Origin: Croceitalea dokdonensis DOKDO 023
GTDB lineage: Bacteria; Bacteroidota; Bacteroidia; Flavobacteriales; Flavobacteriaceae
NCBI RefSeq assembly: GCF_001306415.1
Contig: NZ_LDJX01000005.1
Coordinates: 248,001-312,000, forward strand
Length of the DNA stretch: 64,000 nt
Direction of reading: 5' to 3'
Shown one piece after another: positions 51,529 through 61,894 of the stretch. The translations under genes and the position numbers were made by a program. Under the pieces are notes generated by a model that did no database searches, had not been told where the DNA came from, and saw nothing but the letters and a program-made list of their open reading frames with translations. Each line of letters starts with the position of its first letter. Within the stretch, counting starts at the first letter, position 1.

Positions 51529-53235
51529 TTAATTAGCGGGTGGAAAGGTTGGGCTATCAGGATTATTGTCCCAAAACACTTTATCCGTCAATGCCGTTTT
51601 CTGAGACAAATTCGGATTGGTGATTACCTCATTTTGGGGATAAAGTAACGTTCTAGGGAAAGGTCCAGGGTTAAGTTCCCAGTTGGGCAATACCGTTGTG
51701 GGGTAACCAGTCTTTCTATAGTAATTGTATGACTCCGTAGCACCGCCATATAGTGTGGTGAAGTACTGCTCAGCAAAGATATTTTGCTTTCCTTCATCAT
51801 CAGCTGCGTTGTAGGCAGCAACAATACCGTCGATATAGGCCGTAACGTCCGCAGCAGTTGGAGCAAGTGATAAATCGGCAGATCCGTCCAATGCACCAAA
51901 GCTTTGTACTTTGGCTATGGATTTTTCAAGTCCGGTTCTCATAAAAGTGGCTTTGTCTGCCAAAGGAGACATTTCTCCCCTCCAAAAATCTACATAGGAT
52001 GCAAGGATGATAGGTTCTATACCAGCACCGCCTCCACCTTTGCCTAGACCTACGCCTTCTGTAAGACCGCTGTCCGCATCAAAAGCACTACTATCAAACA
52101 AACCTCCTGCGGGGTAAACACCAACTGCCGTTCTTTTAAAACTATCTGGAGGCGTTCCTTCGTCATTACCGTGAGATCTTCCCCAGTAACCGTTATCCAC
52201 GCTACAATAGGTGAAGTTTCCATCAATATAATGTTGTGGCACTTGTGCCAATGAACAGGCTAAATCTTCTTCGTTGGGGTCTACAGGATCTCCATTAACA
52301 TCAAGGGCACCTGGTGTGCCATTGGATTGGCGATAGAAATAGTATCTAATTCGAGGGTCGTTATTCTCCAACATCAGTTCCATCAACCAATTGGATTGGT
52401 AAATGTTGGCACCGGATGGCGTATAATCAGCGGCATAATCAGGATGACGCGTATCTGGCTGTAGTTCACTGGTACCATACTGTAACTGAAAATCATCTTC
52501 GTTATCAGTAATATAGTTTCCACCTGCTATGATTGCATTAAAAGCTGCAACATTGCCCGTATTCTTGTAAGATCTAAGTCGCAAGGTATTGATTAATTTA
52601 ACCCACTTGGAAGTATCTTCATCATAAAAGAAGTCCGTTGCCCCTTGGGAGGCAGGGCTACCACTTAGTAAAGCTTCCGCTTCATCCAACAGTTGGAATG
52701 CAGCAGCATAAACCGCTTCTCCACTATCTAAGGTAGGTGCGGGGAATTCCAATGGATTTCCAGCTTGGCTAAATGCAGCTTCACCCAAAAAGTCAACCAA
52801 TTGAAAGAGGCTGTGGGCATAAAGAGTTTTAGTAACCCCTATGTGGAATGAATAATCAACATCAGTCTCGGCATCAATTTGTTCCAATGCTTGGAGGTTA
52901 GTCAACATACCTACAGAAACACCATCTCCAACACCGTTGCCACCAGAACTGTAAGTTCTGGACCAAGCACCGTTTAATACGGTTCCAGGTAGCTGGTTAA
53001 AGTAGTCCCTTCCAAAAAAGTAATCTATTCTTGTCAATTCCGCGGCGTTGTCGCTAAACGTCTGTTGGTTTGTGGCATAGGCCAATTGTACTGCGTTAAG
53101 CAATAAATTGGGGTCTGCCTGCGTCGTTGACAAATCGTTCGGACTTACCGTCTGATCGAGGTCAGTAGTCTCACAAGAGGCAATAAACCCACCTGTAAGC
53201 AATACTAGCGTTATATTTTTAAATAATTTTTTCAT
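51529..53235 (-). CDS. SusD/RagB family outer-membrane lipoprotein
   Basis: A 568-residue lipoprotein (signal ending in FIASC). It has the SusD-like TPR-rich N-terminal part (NLLLNAVQLAYA, GVTKTLYAHSLFQLVDFLGEAAFSQ, VYAAAFQLLDEAEALL) and the YYRKTGYPTTVLPNWELNPGPFPRTLLYPQNE end that marks the SusD-like 2 group. SusD proteins cap the SusC transporter and bind the nutrient. It starts 23 bases after the SusC stop codon. The frame opens at 53253, but the ATG at 53235 begins a normal MKKLFKN signal. Confidence 0.93.
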   Translation of the reverse strand: MKKLFKNITLVLLTGGFIASCETTDLDQTVSPNDLSTTQADPNLLLNAVQLAYATNQQTFSDNAAELTRIDYFFGRDYFNQLPGTVLNGAWSRTYSSGGNGVGDGVSVGMLTNLQALEQIDAETDVDYSFHIGVTKTLYAHSLFQLVDFLGEAAFSQAGNPLEFPAPTLDSGEAVYAAAFQLLDEAEALLSGSPASQGATDFFYDEDTSKWVKLINTLRLRSYKNTGNVAAFNAIIAGGNYITDNEDDFQLQYGTSELQPDTRHPDYAADYTPSGANIYQSNWLMELMLENNDPRIRYYFYRQSNGTPGALDVNGDPVDPNEEDLACSLAQVPQHYIDGNFTYCSVDNGYWGRSHGNDEGTPPDSFKRTAVGVYPAGGLFDSSAFDADSGLTEGVGLGKGGGGAGIEPIILASYVDFWRGEMSPLADKATFMRTGLEKSIAKVQSFGALDGSADLSLAPTAADVTAYIDGIVAAYNAADDEGKQNIFAEQYFTTLYGGATESYNYYRKTGYPTTVLPNWELNPGPFPRTLLYPQNEVITNPNLSQKTALTDKVFWDNNPDSPTFPPAN

Positions 53236-53258
53236 TGTATATCTCATTAACAATTTTA

Positions 53259-56200
53259 TTAGAAACTTGCTTTAAGGGTAATACCATATCTTCTGGACGC
53301 TGGGCCGTTCAAGAAATCGAACCCTCTACCGTTTCCGATACCTGCACCAGCTACGTTAGGATCAAAGTTGGCGCCATCTGGTGTGTTGTACGCATCATAC
53401 CAAAGGTTAAAGCCTTGAGCTGTGATGGATAAACTACCAAAAGGTGTCTTCTCCAAAAATCTCGTTGGAAAACTGTAGCTTAGGGATACCTCTTGTAAAC
53501 GAATTACGGAAGCATCATAAACCCTTGTTTCAGTTGGACCAAAAAGGAGGTTGTTGAAGAAATAGGTAGAGTTGTTGATTTGGATATCGTTAGGCTGTCC
53601 CGTGCTCTGGCGTACGCCTGGTAAAATATAGGTATCCAAACGATCTTCTGTTTCTACGATCAATCCACGACCTAATAATGCAGCAACAGTACTGGACATG
53701 ATGTCTCCACCTTTGGTATGGTTAATCTGGAAGTTTAAATTCCAGTTTTTGTAACGGATAGAGTTGATAAAGTTCATCTGATAATCCGGTACGGCATCAC
53801 CGATAATGGGTACATTGCCATCAGCGTCTTGCTCCGCTACAACGTAACTACCCCCATCGTTTATCAAAAAGTTGCCATCGGCATCCCTTGCAATGGCCGT
53901 ACCTACCATGGTTCCTAGAGATTCACCTTCAATAGCGGCGTTAGAGCCTCTAAACAGCCCACCTCCAACAGCTAACGAACCAGCATAGGCGATAAAATCT
54001 TGCTCTTGCTCGGTAACCAACTCTTCATTTGCAAAGAAATTTACGCTAGAATTCCAAGAGAAATCTTCGGACCTAAAGATATCAACACCAACTACAGCTT
54101 CAAAACCTTTGTTGCTGATTTGGCCAATGTTACTTTGGGTAAAGCTAAACCCTGTAGATGGCGACAAAGGTTCGGTTACGATAAGGTCGTTTGTTCTTTT
54201 GTCGTAATAAGTCATATCTAAAGAAATCCTGTTTTTCCAGAACTTGGTTTCCAATCCAATTTCAAATTCTTCCAGTAATTCTGGTTTTAAATCAGGATTA
54301 GCTCGGAAGTTGTCTACTTGGTTGGTAGTGATCAAGCCGCCACCAAAAGGATCATCAAAGCGTTGCGTAGTTTGTTCCACTACATTTACCGTGGGATATG
54401 AAAATTGGGTATCAAAGTTCGCAGACGTTCCGTATCCTGCCCTAATCTTCAAGAAATTTAAACCATTTTCAGATTTTAGACCTGGAAAGGTCTCCAAGGG
54501 TAGCCATGATAAACTTGCCCCAGGATACGTTTGGTTTCTATTGGCACGTTGGAAATTGGAAACCCAGTCAGACCTTGCTGAAACGTTTAGGAAGAGCATG
54601 TTGTCATAATCCAAACTAGCTTGCCCCAGTAGACCAACAATGTTTCGGTTCCTACTGAACTGTATAGGTCTTTGGTTTTCGAAATTGAAATGTCTTTTTA
54701 CACCAAATACGATTTGTCCGGTACTTGCGACCCCAGAACGGTCAAAATTATCTTGTCTAGCATTGGCACCTACTGTAAAAGTCATTCCGAATTTTTCCGA
54801 AAGATCATAGTTGGCGTTCAAGGATAAAAAGTGGTCCCAAATAGTACTATTGTTATCGAAGGTGTCATAGAATCCAAAGATGGCCTCTGTAAACTCTACA
54901 CCCCCTTTGTTGGAGCCATTGATGTTACGTTCGTTGTAAAAATCCAAACCGGTCCTCCAAGTAACGTTCATATTATCATTTAACTGGTAGTCCAAAGAAA
55001 CATTCCAGTTCACACGGTTAGTCAACTGTCTATATTGGACATTTTTAGCGGTCCACCTTGGATTAATGATATCGTTACCATTACGGTAATAGACACTGGA
55101 ACCATCAATAGGATTTTCAAAGGGTAAACCCATTAAATCCACACTCAAGGGTGTAAAGAATACATTACCGAATACGGATAGACCATCTGTACCGTTACCC
55201 CTACTGGAGGCCACCGGAGGGCTGGTCACGTCTGTTCTCGCATAGTTCATGGTGCCCCTTACCGTAAATTTATTACTGAGTTTAGACACACCACCTACAG
55301 AAATGGTAGTTCTGTTTAGACCATTGCCAGGGGTAAAGTTTTCCTCTCCTAAATACCCAATATTGGCATTAAAACTGGTGTTGCCATCAGCGCTCCCGCC
55401 TGCAATGTTTACAGAGGTGTTGGTGGCAAATCCTGGCCTAAAAAAGTTTTCTACTGAATTATAAGGTCTCCAGGCATAGCGTGCGCCTTGTAGCTCTGGA
55501 AAAGCATTTCTGGTTGAGGCAACTGCCGTTGTGGAATAGGGATGTTCCAAGGTGCCTTGGTCATCAATGGCTGATTGTCTTCCCCAACCGGCTACACCGT
55601 CACGATCAAAACTAGGTCCCCAGTTACTAAAGAACCAACCAAAATTCTGGTCGAAACCATTACCATACTGTTGTTGGTATTCCGGTAAGGATGCCAATTC
55701 TATATTAAAGAAAGACTGGCTTACCGTAATTTCAGTTTTTTTAGGTCCTCCATTGTTAGCAGCACCCGCTTTGGTGGTAATCAAAATCACCCCGTTACGT
55801 CCCTGGCTACCATATAAGGTAGCGGCTGCAAGACCTTTAAGTACTTCTATACTTTCAATGTTGTTGGGATCTAAGTCCAAGAATCGTGAAGATCCAGGAT
55901 TACCAGAAATAAAGTTACCAGCGGAGTTGGTATCGTTACTAAATGGGACACCATCAACAATAAATAAAGCTTGGTTGGTTCCACTAAAGGAACTAATACC
56001 CCTAACGTTAATATTGGTACCAGAACCAGAGGTACCACCTGCCGCAACAATTTGTACACCCGCAGCTTTACCGGATAATACCCTGGCAACATCGCCCTCG
56101 GTACGGTTTTCAAGAGCTTCCGATCCTACGGAGGTAACCGCATAACCAAGCGCTTTCTTTTCCCGCTTGATACCTTGGGCGGTGACCACCACCTCTTCCA

Positions 56201-56504
56201 AGGCTTGCGCGTCCTCTTTCATCTGTACATTTATAGTACTACTTGCCCCAACAGTTTGGCGTACATCCTGTTGGCCAATGTAAGTAAAAAGAAGGCTTTG
56301 GCCCACACTGGCGGTGATGGCGTAATTTCCATCAAAATCCGTTTGTGTACCATTAGACGTACCTTCTACGACAATGTTAACCCCAGGCAACGGTAGTCCA
56401 TCCGCATCGGTGACCGTACCTGAAATCGTCTTGTCCTGTGCAAACGATAAATGCACGACAAACGCCAATAAAAGCGTTAAGATTCCATTTAGTTTTGTTC
56501 TCAT
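53259..56504 (-). CDS. SusC/RagA family TonB-linked outer-membrane transporter
   Basis: A 1081-residue receptor: signal peptide (1-22), carboxypeptidase-regulatory-like domain (about 26-110; SGTVTDADGLPLPGVNI), a LEEVVVTAQGIKREKKALGY TonB-box region, a plug domain (about 120-235; NVRGISSFSGTNQALFIVDGVPF, GRNGVILITTKAG), then a 22-strand type beta-barrel. It imports ligands bound by SusD using TonB. No glycosidase, sulfatase or peptidase lies in the same operon, so the ligand cannot be read from context. Confidence 0.95.
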   Translation of the reverse strand: MRTKLNGILTLLLAFVVHLSFAQDKTISGTVTDADGLPLPGVNIVVEGTSNGTQTDFDGNYAITASVGQSLLFTYIGQQDVRQTVGASSTINVQMKEDAQALEEVVVTAQGIKREKKALGYAVTSVGSEALENRTEGDVARVLSGKAAGVQIVAAGGTSGSGTNINVRGISSFSGTNQALFIVDGVPFSNDTNSAGNFISGNPGSSRFLDLDPNNIESIEVLKGLAAATLYGSQGRNGVILITTKAGAANNGGPKKTEITVSQSFFNIELASLPEYQQQYGNGFDQNFGWFFSNWGPSFDRDGVAGWGRQSAIDDQGTLEHPYSTTAVASTRNAFPELQGARYAWRPYNSVENFFRPGFATNTSVNIAGGSADGNTSFNANIGYLGEENFTPGNGLNRTTISVGGVSKLSNKFTVRGTMNYARTDVTSPPVASSRGNGTDGLSVFGNVFFTPLSVDLMGLPFENPIDGSSVYYRNGNDIINPRWTAKNVQYRQLTNRVNWNVSLDYQLNDNMNVTWRTGLDFYNERNINGSNKGGVEFTEAIFGFYDTFDNNSTIWDHFLSLNANYDLSEKFGMTFTVGANARQDNFDRSGVASTGQIVFGVKRHFNFENQRPIQFSRNRNIVGLLGQASLDYDNMLFLNVSARSDWVSNFQRANRNQTYPGASLSWLPLETFPGLKSENGLNFLKIRAGYGTSANFDTQFSYPTVNVVEQTTQRFDDPFGGGLITTNQVDNFRANPDLKPELLEEFEIGLETKFWKNRISLDMTYYDKRTNDLIVTEPLSPSTGFSFTQSNIGQISNKGFEAVVGVDIFRSEDFSWNSSVNFFANEELVTEQEQDFIAYAGSLAVGGGLFRGSNAAIEGESLGTMVGTAIARDADGNFLINDGGSYVVAEQDADGNVPIIGDAVPDYQMNFINSIRYKNWNLNFQINHTKGGDIMSSTVAALLGRGLIVETEDRLDTYILPGVRQSTGQPNDIQINNSTYFFNNLLFGPTETRVYDASVIRLQEVSLSYSFPTRFLEKTPFGSLSITAQGFNLWYDAYNTPDGANFDPNVAGAGIGNGRGFDFLNGPASRRYGITLKASF

Positions 56505-56854
56505 TTTTTAATTATTTGAATTAGCTAGCCGCTAAAATCATAATTTCATGTTAATAATCCAAACTAATTTCACTAAACTTTCACAGTTTTGATTTTATCC
56601 ACATAATCTAGCAGGCTATTTCATATTCCATAATTAGACCTTGAACTTTTTAGTTATTGTTTAAAATATCAATCCTTGGGTTCCTACTTGTATTCTTAAA
56701 GGTCATATATGTTTTGAAGCGTTGGACAGTTGGTTTCTTTCCCAGTTTTTCATTTTGTTTTGCTTTTTTTAACCAACCATTTGAATAATTCCTAATAATC
56801 ATTACATTTGCAGCCCCAAAAAATGGGGTTATTTGATATTTAATAGACATATTA
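56505..56854. other. 350-base divergent intergenic region between SusC and rpsL
   Basis: AT-rich region that should hold the SusC promoter on the minus strand and the ribosomal operon promoter on the plus strand. The latter is clear (56780-56810). For SusC only a weak box, TTAGTTTG on the minus strand (56560-56567), is seen. No gene was found. Confidence 0.6.
56780..56810 (+). promoter_or_regulatory. Bacteroidota housekeeping promoter of the str-S10 operon
   Basis: TTTG (56780-56783) and TACATTTG (56803-56810) are separated by exactly 19 bases. This matches the Bacteroidota primary-sigma consensus (TTTG, 19-21 bases, TAnnTTTG). The leader to the rpsL start is about 40 bases and contains an AGCCCC/GGGGTT dyad (56812-56830). 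Confidence 0.8.
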
Positions 56855-57229
56855 ATGCCAACAATTTCACAATTAGTAAGAAAAGGAAGGGTCACAATTA
56901 CCAAGAAGAGTAAATCGGCCGCTCTAGATTCTTGCCCACAAAGAAGAGGGGTTTGTACGCGTGTGTACACCACGACACCTAAGAAGCCAAATTCTGCCAT
57001 GCGAAAAGTGGCTAGGGTTAGGCTAACCAACGGTAAAGAGGTAAACGCATACATACCTGGCGAAGGGCACAATCTACAAGAGCACTCGATAGTATTGGTA
57101 AGAGGTGGAAGGGTAAAGGATTTACCAGGAGTTAGATACCACATCGTTCGTGGAGCATTGGATACCGCTGGGGTTGCGGGTAGGACGCAACGTAGGTCTA
57201 AGTACGGTGCAAAACGCCCAAAAAAGTAA
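56855..57229 (+). CDS. rpsL: 30S ribosomal protein S12
   Basis: A 124-residue S12, complete. The decoding-centre loops are conserved: [17 protein letters not shown] and [26 protein letters not shown]. Both lysines where streptomycin-resistance changes usually arise are wild type. First gene of the ribosomal operon, directly behind a strong promoter. Confidence 0.98.
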   Translation: MPTISQLVRKGRVTITKKSKSAALDSCPQRRGVCTRVYTTTPKKPNSAMRKVARVRLTNGKEVNAYIPGEGHNLQEHSIVLVRGGRVKDLPGVRYHIVRGALDTAGVAGRTQRRSKYGAKRPKK

Positions 57230-57254
57230 ATTAGAAAGACTTTAGTAAGAAACG

Positions 57255-57731
57255 ATGAGAAAAAGACAGGCAAAGAAAAGGCCAATTTTACCAGACCCTA
57301 GGTTTGGGGATCAGTTGGTAACACGATTTGTGAACATGATGATGTGGGACGGGAAAAAATCCGTTGCATTTAAGGTGTTCTATGATGCTATAGATATTGT
57401 AGAGGAAAAAAATACGGACGAGGAGAAAACCGCACTGGATTTGTGGAAAGATGCTTTGTCCAATGTGATGCCCCATGTTGAGGTAAGGAGCCGTAGGGTA
57501 GGAGGGGCAACTTTTCAAATCCCTATGCAGATTCGTCCGGATAGAAAGATTTCAACCGCTATGAAGTGGCTTATTTTGTATGCAAGAAAGCGTAACGAAA
57601 AGTCCATGGCACAAAAACTGGCGGCAGAGGTTTTGGCAGCGGCCAAGGAAGAAGGTGCCGCGGTAAAAAAACGGGTGGACACCCATAAAATGGCCGAAGC
57701 AAATAAAGCATTCTCACACTTCAGATTCTAA
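57255..57731 (+). CDS. rpsG: 30S ribosomal protein S7
   Basis: A 158-residue S7, complete, with the rRNA-binding start [15 protein letters not shown], the [16 protein letters not shown] segment and the [16 protein letters not shown]-like helix (here [16 protein letters not shown]). It binds the 3' domain of 16S rRNA and nucleates the 30S head. It lies 25 bases after rpsL and 5 bases before fusA. Confidence 0.98.
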   Translation: MRKRQAKKRPILPDPRFGDQLVTRFVNMMMWDGKKSVAFKVFYDAIDIVEEKNTDEEKTALDLWKDALSNVMPHVEVRSRRVGGATFQIPMQIRPDRKISTAMKWLILYARKRNEKSMAQKLAAEVLAAAKEEGAAVKKRVDTHKMAEANKAFSHFRF

Positions 57732-57736
57732 TTGCA

Positions 57737-59863
57737 ATGGGTAGAGATTTAAAATACACAAGAAATATTGGTATTGCCGCGCACATTGATGCCGGTAAGA
57801 CCACCACCACGGAACGTATATTGTTCTACACCGGTGTGAGCCATAAAATTGGTGAGGTGCACGATGGTGCTGCTACCATGGATTGGATGGAGCAAGAGCA
57901 AGAGCGTGGAATCACCATCACCTCTGCGGCCACCACATGTACCTGGCAGTTCCCCACAGAAAATGGCAAACCCACTGCTGATGCTAAAGGATATCATTTC
58001 AATATCATAGATACCCCAGGACACGTTGATTTTACGGTTGAGGTAAACCGTTCCTTGCGGGTTTTGGATGGTTTGGTTTTCCTCTTCAGTGCTGTAGATG
58101 GTGTTGAGCCACAGTCAGAAACCAACTGGAGGTTGGCAGACAATTATAAGGTACCCAGAATTGGTTTTGTGAACAAAATGGACCGTCAGGGCTCTAACTT
58201 TCTTATGGTTTGCAAGCAAGTAAGGGAAATGTTGGGTTCCAATGCCGTGCCGATTGTTTTGCCGATAGGTGAAGAGGCAGATTTTAAAGGGATTGTGGAT
58301 TTGGCCAAGAACCGTGCCATTGTCTGGCATGAGGAAGGTTTTGGTTCTACATTTGATGTTATTGACATCCCTGAGGACATGAAGGCCGAAGTAAAGGAGT
58401 ACCGTGCAGCGCTTATTGAAGCGGTTGCGGAATACGATGAGGCGTTGATGGAGAAGTTCTTTGAGGATGAGGATTCCATCACGGAGGAAGAAGTGCATGC
58501 CGCGCTTAGGGCAGCCGTTATGGATCGTGCCATTATTCCAATGATTTGTGGTTCTTCCTTTAAAAATAAAGGAGTGCAGTTTTTATTGGATGCCGTCTGT
58601 AGGTATCTGCCTTCACCTATAGATAAAGATGATATTGTTGGTACAGATCCTAATACAGGTGCCGAGATTACCAGAAAACCGGATGCAAAAGAACCTTTTG
58701 CAGCCTTAGCCTTTAAGATTGCAACCGATCCATTCGTTGGTAGATTGGCGTTTTTTAGGGCATATTCTGGCCGTTTGGATGCGGGTTCTTATATTTTGAA
58801 CAATCGTTCTGGAAAAAAAGAGCGAATCTCACGTATTTACCAGATGCATTCCAATAAACAGAATGCCATAGATTTTATAGAGGCGGGTGATATTGGTGCG
58901 GCAGTTGGTTTTAAGGATATCAAAACCGGGGATACCATGTCCTCCGAGAAGCATCCAATTATTTTGGAAAGTATGGATTTCCCCGATCCGGTGATTGGTA
59001 TTGCGGTAGAGCCCAAGACCAAGGCAGATGTAGATAAGTTAGGGATGTCTTTGGCCAAGTTGGCGGAGGAAGACCCAACCTTTCAAGTGAAAACGGATGA
59101 AGCTTCTGGCCAGACCATTATTTCTGGTATGGGTGAGCTTCACTTAGATATTATTGTGGACCGTTTGCGTCGTGAGTTTAAGGTTGATGTCAACCAAGGA
59201 CAGCCGCAAGTGGAATACAAAGAAGCCATTACCAAGGTAGCGGATCATAGGGAAGTGTACAAGAAGCAGTCTGGTGGGCGTGGTAAATTTGCGGATATTG
59301 TATTTACCATGGAACCTGCTGGAGAGGATGTTGTGGGCCTTGAGTTCGTCAATGTCATCAAAGGTGGTAATATCCCAAAAGAATACATTCCATCCGTAGA
59401 AAAAGGATTTAAGGAAGCCATGAAAAACGGCCCCTTGGCTGGTTTTGAGATGGATAGCATGAAAGTTACCTTAAAAGATGGATCTTTCCACCCTGTGGAT
59501 TCTGACTCACTTTCTTTTGAGCTTGCCGCCAAAATGGGATATAAGGTTGCCGCGAAAGCGGCTAGGGCTGTATTGATGGAGCCAATCATGAAGATTGAAG
59601 TGTTGACGCCGGAGGAAAATATGGGAGATATTGTTGGTGACTTAAACAGAAGACGCGGAACTATTAGTAATATGAGTGATCGTGCAGGGTCCAAAGTGGT
59701 AAAAGGTGAAGTGCCCCTATCAGAAATGTTTGGGTACGTTACCTCCTTAAGGACACTTTCATCGGGCCGTGCCACCTCTACCATGGAGTTCTCCCACTAC
59801 GCGGAAACACCATCAAATATTGCCGAGGAAGTAATTAAAGCAGCAAAAGGAGTAACAGCATAA
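57737..59863 (+). CDS. fusA: Translation elongation factor G
   Basis: A 708-residue GTPase, full length. G motifs: [15 protein letters not shown] (G1), [11 protein letters not shown] (G2), DTPGHVDF (G3), NKMDR (G4). Domains II-V follow, with the domain IV segments GGRGKFADI and [14 protein letters not shown]. It drives translocation on the ribosome. The tuf gene usually following in str operons is absent; rpsJ follows after 10 bases. Confidence 0.98.
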   Translation: MGRDLKYTRNIGIAAHIDAGKTTTTERILFYTGVSHKIGEVHDGAATMDWMEQEQERGITITSAATTCTWQFPTENGKPTADAKGYHFNIIDTPGHVDFTVEVNRSLRVLDGLVFLFSAVDGVEPQSETNWRLADNYKVPRIGFVNKMDRQGSNFLMVCKQVREMLGSNAVPIVLPIGEEADFKGIVDLAKNRAIVWHEEGFGSTFDVIDIPEDMKAEVKEYRAALIEAVAEYDEALMEKFFEDEDSITEEEVHAALRAAVMDRAIIPMICGSSFKNKGVQFLLDAVCRYLPSPIDKDDIVGTDPNTGAEITRKPDAKEPFAALAFKIATDPFVGRLAFFRAYSGRLDAGSYILNNRSGKKERISRIYQMHSNKQNAIDFIEAGDIGAAVGFKDIKTGDTMSSEKHPIILESMDFPDPVIGIAVEPKTKADVDKLGMSLAKLAEEDPTFQVKTDEASGQTIISGMGELHLDIIVDRLRREFKVDVNQGQPQVEYKEAITKVADHREVYKKQSGGRGKFADIVFTMEPAGEDVVGLEFVNVIKGGNIPKEYIPSVEKGFKEAMKNGPLAGFEMDSMKVTLKDGSFHPVDSDSLSFELAAKMGYKVAAKAARAVLMEPIMKIEVLTPEENMGDIVGDLNRRRGTISNMSDRAGSKVVKGEVPLSEMFGYVTSLRTLSSGRATSTMEFSHYAETPSNIAEEVIKAAKGVTA

Positions 59864-59873
59864 TTTTCAGAAG

Positions 59874-60179
59874 ATGAGTCAAAAAATTAGAATTAAATTG
59901 AAGTCCTACGATCACAATTTGGTGGACAAGTCTGCTGAAAAGATTGTGAAGACCGTAAAGACCACAGGAGCTGTGGTGACAGGGCCAATTCCGTTACCAA
60001 CGCATAAAAAGATTTTTACCGTGCTTCGTTCGCCACACGTGAACAAGAAGTCAAGAGAGCAGTTCCAGTTAAGCTCGTACAAGAGGTTATTGGATATTTA
60101 CAGTTCTTCTTCAAAAACTATTGATGCTTTAATGAAATTAGAGCTCCCTAGTGGTGTAGAAGTCGAAATAAAGGTGTAA
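59874..60179 (+). CDS. rpsJ: 30S ribosomal protein S10
   Basis: A 101-residue S10 (NusE), complete: [21 protein letters not shown] at the start and [28 protein letters not shown] in the middle. It is part of the 30S head and, in other bacteria, of antitermination complexes. It usually opens the S10 operon; here it is joined to the str genes and followed by a 156-base spacer. Confidence 0.98.
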   Translation: MSQKIRIKLKSYDHNLVDKSAEKIVKTVKTTGAVVTGPIPLPTHKKIFTVLRSPHVNKKSREQFQLSSYKRLLDIYSSSSKTIDALMKLELPSGVEVEIKV

Positions 60180-60188
60180 GTTTGCACG

Positions 60189-60277
60189 CCCTTTAAAAAA
60201 GGGTAACATGTCCTGAGCCGCGAGCGAGGGAAAAACGGTGAAAGAAAAGAATCTGGGTCAGGTGTTTTCTTGACCCA
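60189..60277 (+). promoter_or_regulatory. Structured spacer between rpsJ and rplC (two hairpins)
   Basis: First hairpin: CCCTTT (60189-60194) with AAAGGG (60198-60203), 3-base loop. Second: TGGGTCA (60254-60260) with TGACCCA (60271-60277), 10-base loop, followed by a five-T run. The second looks like an attenuator or weak terminator. The other gaps in this operon are 2 to 25 bases. Candidate ribosomal-protein leader or internal regulatory site; unproven. Confidence 0.5.
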
Positions 60278-60335
60278 TTTTTATGAGCAAAAGCTAGAGT
60301 AACAAAGTTTAGAAACACAATTAAATTAAAGATAA

Positions 60336-60953
60336 ATGTCTGGGTTAATAGGAAAAAAAATCGGCATGACCAGCATCTTTGACGAGAATGGAAAAAACAT
60401 TCCATGTACCGTTATCCAAGCTGGACCATGTGTGGTTACCCAAGTCAGAACCGAAGAGGTGGACGGGTACAGTGCCCTTCAGCTTGGTTTCGATGACAAG
60501 GCAGAAAAGCGTGCTAACAGGGCCGAAATGGGCCATGTTAAAAAGGCAGGTGCTTCTCCAAAGAAAAAGGTCGTTGAATTCCGGGATTTTGAAGGTGAAT
60601 TTAAATTAGGTGATACCGTAGGTGTCGACCTTTTTCAGGAAGGAGAATTTGTAGATGTCGTTGGTACGTCCAAAGGCAAAGGTTTTCAGGGTGTTGTAAA
60701 ACGCCATGGCTTTGGTGGTGTTGGACAAGCAACGCACGGGCAGCATAACAGGCTTCGTGCACCAGGTTCCATAGGTGCCGCATCCTATCCTGCGAGGGTT
60801 TTTAAGGGGATGAAAATGGCCGGTAGAATGGGTGGTGATCGTGTTACGGTTCAAAACCTCAGGGTTCTAAAGGTAGTTCCAGAAAAGAACATTATTGTCG
60901 TAAAAGGAGCAGTACCTGGTCATAAAAATGCTTACGTAACCGTAGAAAAGTAA
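60336..60953 (+). CDS. rplC: 50S ribosomal protein L3
   Basis: A 205-residue L3, complete: [17 protein letters not shown] start, [25 protein letters not shown] loop reaching the peptidyl-transferase region, and the [15 protein letters not shown] end. It binds early in 50S assembly. It lies behind the structured spacer and 4 bases before rplD. Confidence 0.98.
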   Translation: MSGLIGKKIGMTSIFDENGKNIPCTVIQAGPCVVTQVRTEEVDGYSALQLGFDDKAEKRANRAEMGHVKKAGASPKKKVVEFRDFEGEFKLGDTVGVDLFQEGEFVDVVGTSKGKGFQGVVKRHGFGGVGQATHGQHNRLRAPGSIGAASYPARVFKGMKMAGRMGGDRVTVQNLRVLKVVPEKNIIVVKGAVPGHKNAYVTVEK

Positions 60954-60957
60954 GGTA

Positions 60958-61587
60958 ATGAAGGTAGCAATTTTAGATATCAAAGGAAAAGATACGGGCA
61001 GGAAGGTTGAGCTTTCCGAAGAAGTGTTCGGTATAGAGCCAAATGAGCACGCTATTTATTTAGACGTAAAGCAATATTTGGCACACCAAAGGCAAGGAAC
61101 GCACAAGGCCAAAGAGCGAGCGGAAATTGCTGGTAGTACAAGAAAAATCAAAAAACAAAAGGGTACCGGTACCGCAAGGGCCGGTAGTATAAAATCCCCG
61201 GTTTTCCGTGGTGGTGGTCGAATTTTTGGTCCTAGACCAAAGGATTATTCCCAAAAGCTGAACAAGAATGTGAAGCGTTTGGCACGGAAATCTGCACTAA
61301 GTAGCAAGGCCAAGGACAAGGCACTTATTGTGGTTGAGGATTTTAATTTCGACATTCCCAAGACTAAAAGTTTTGTGGAGGTTTTAAGCGCCTTGGGTGT
61401 GGGGAATAAAAAGTCGCTCGTTGTCTTGGGTGACACGAATAATAGTGTATATTTGTCGTCGCGAAATTTTAAAGGCGCTGAGGTTGTAAAAAGCTCGGAA
61501 TTAAGCACTTATGAAATTTTGAACGCCAATAGTGTAGTGGTATTGGAAAGTGCCGTAGCAGGAATAGAGTCTAACTTAAGTAAATAA
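60958..61587 (+). CDS. rplD: 50S ribosomal protein L4
   Basis: A 209-residue L4, complete. The extended loop [28 protein letters not shown], which lines the exit tunnel, is intact. In E. coli free L4 represses the S10 operon by binding its leader; whether the spacer upstream of rplC plays that role here is unknown. Confidence 0.98.
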   Translation: MKVAILDIKGKDTGRKVELSEEVFGIEPNEHAIYLDVKQYLAHQRQGTHKAKERAEIAGSTRKIKKQKGTGTARAGSIKSPVFRGGGRIFGPRPKDYSQKLNKNVKRLARKSALSSKAKDKALIVVEDFNFDIPKTKSFVEVLSALGVGNKKSLVVLGDTNNSVYLSSRNFKGAEVVKSSELSTYEILNANSVVVLESAVAGIESNLSK

Positions 61588-61594
61588 TTGTAAC

Positions 61595-61885
61595 ATGAGT
61601 GTGTTGATAAAGCCAATCATTACGGAAAAAATGACCGCGGATAGCGAGCTTTTTAATCGTTATGGTTTCTACGTTGACCCAAAGGCCAATAAGCTTCAGA
61701 TTAAGGAAGCTGTTGAAGTGGCCTATGGTGTTACGGTTGAAAAAGTTAGAACCATGAACTATGGTCCCGAACGTAAAACACGTTATACCAAGACCGGTAT
61801 TCAGCATGGAAAAACGAATTTGCGTAAGAAAGCGATCGTTGATGTGTCTGAGGGAGATATTATTGATTTTTACAGCAATCTATAA
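61595..61885 (+). CDS. rplW: 50S ribosomal protein L23
   Basis: A 96-residue L23, complete: LIKPIITEKMTADSE start, YGFYVDPKANKLQIKEAVE core and a basic loop (GPERKTRYTKTGIQHGKTN). It sits at the tunnel exit and docks SRP and trigger factor. Start 7 bases after rplD. Confidence 0.97.
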   Translation: MSVLIKPIITEKMTADSELFNRYGFYVDPKANKLQIKEAVEVAYGVTVEKVRTMNYGPERKTRYTKTGIQHGKTNLRKKAIVDVSEGDIIDFYSNL

Positions 61886-61894
61886 AGACGGATA

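Noticed and set aside
61591-61597. TGTAACA before rplW as a third ECF-type site
   Set aside because: It overlaps the start codon region inside the ribosomal operon, has no AGTC element at 15 bases, and is expected by chance.
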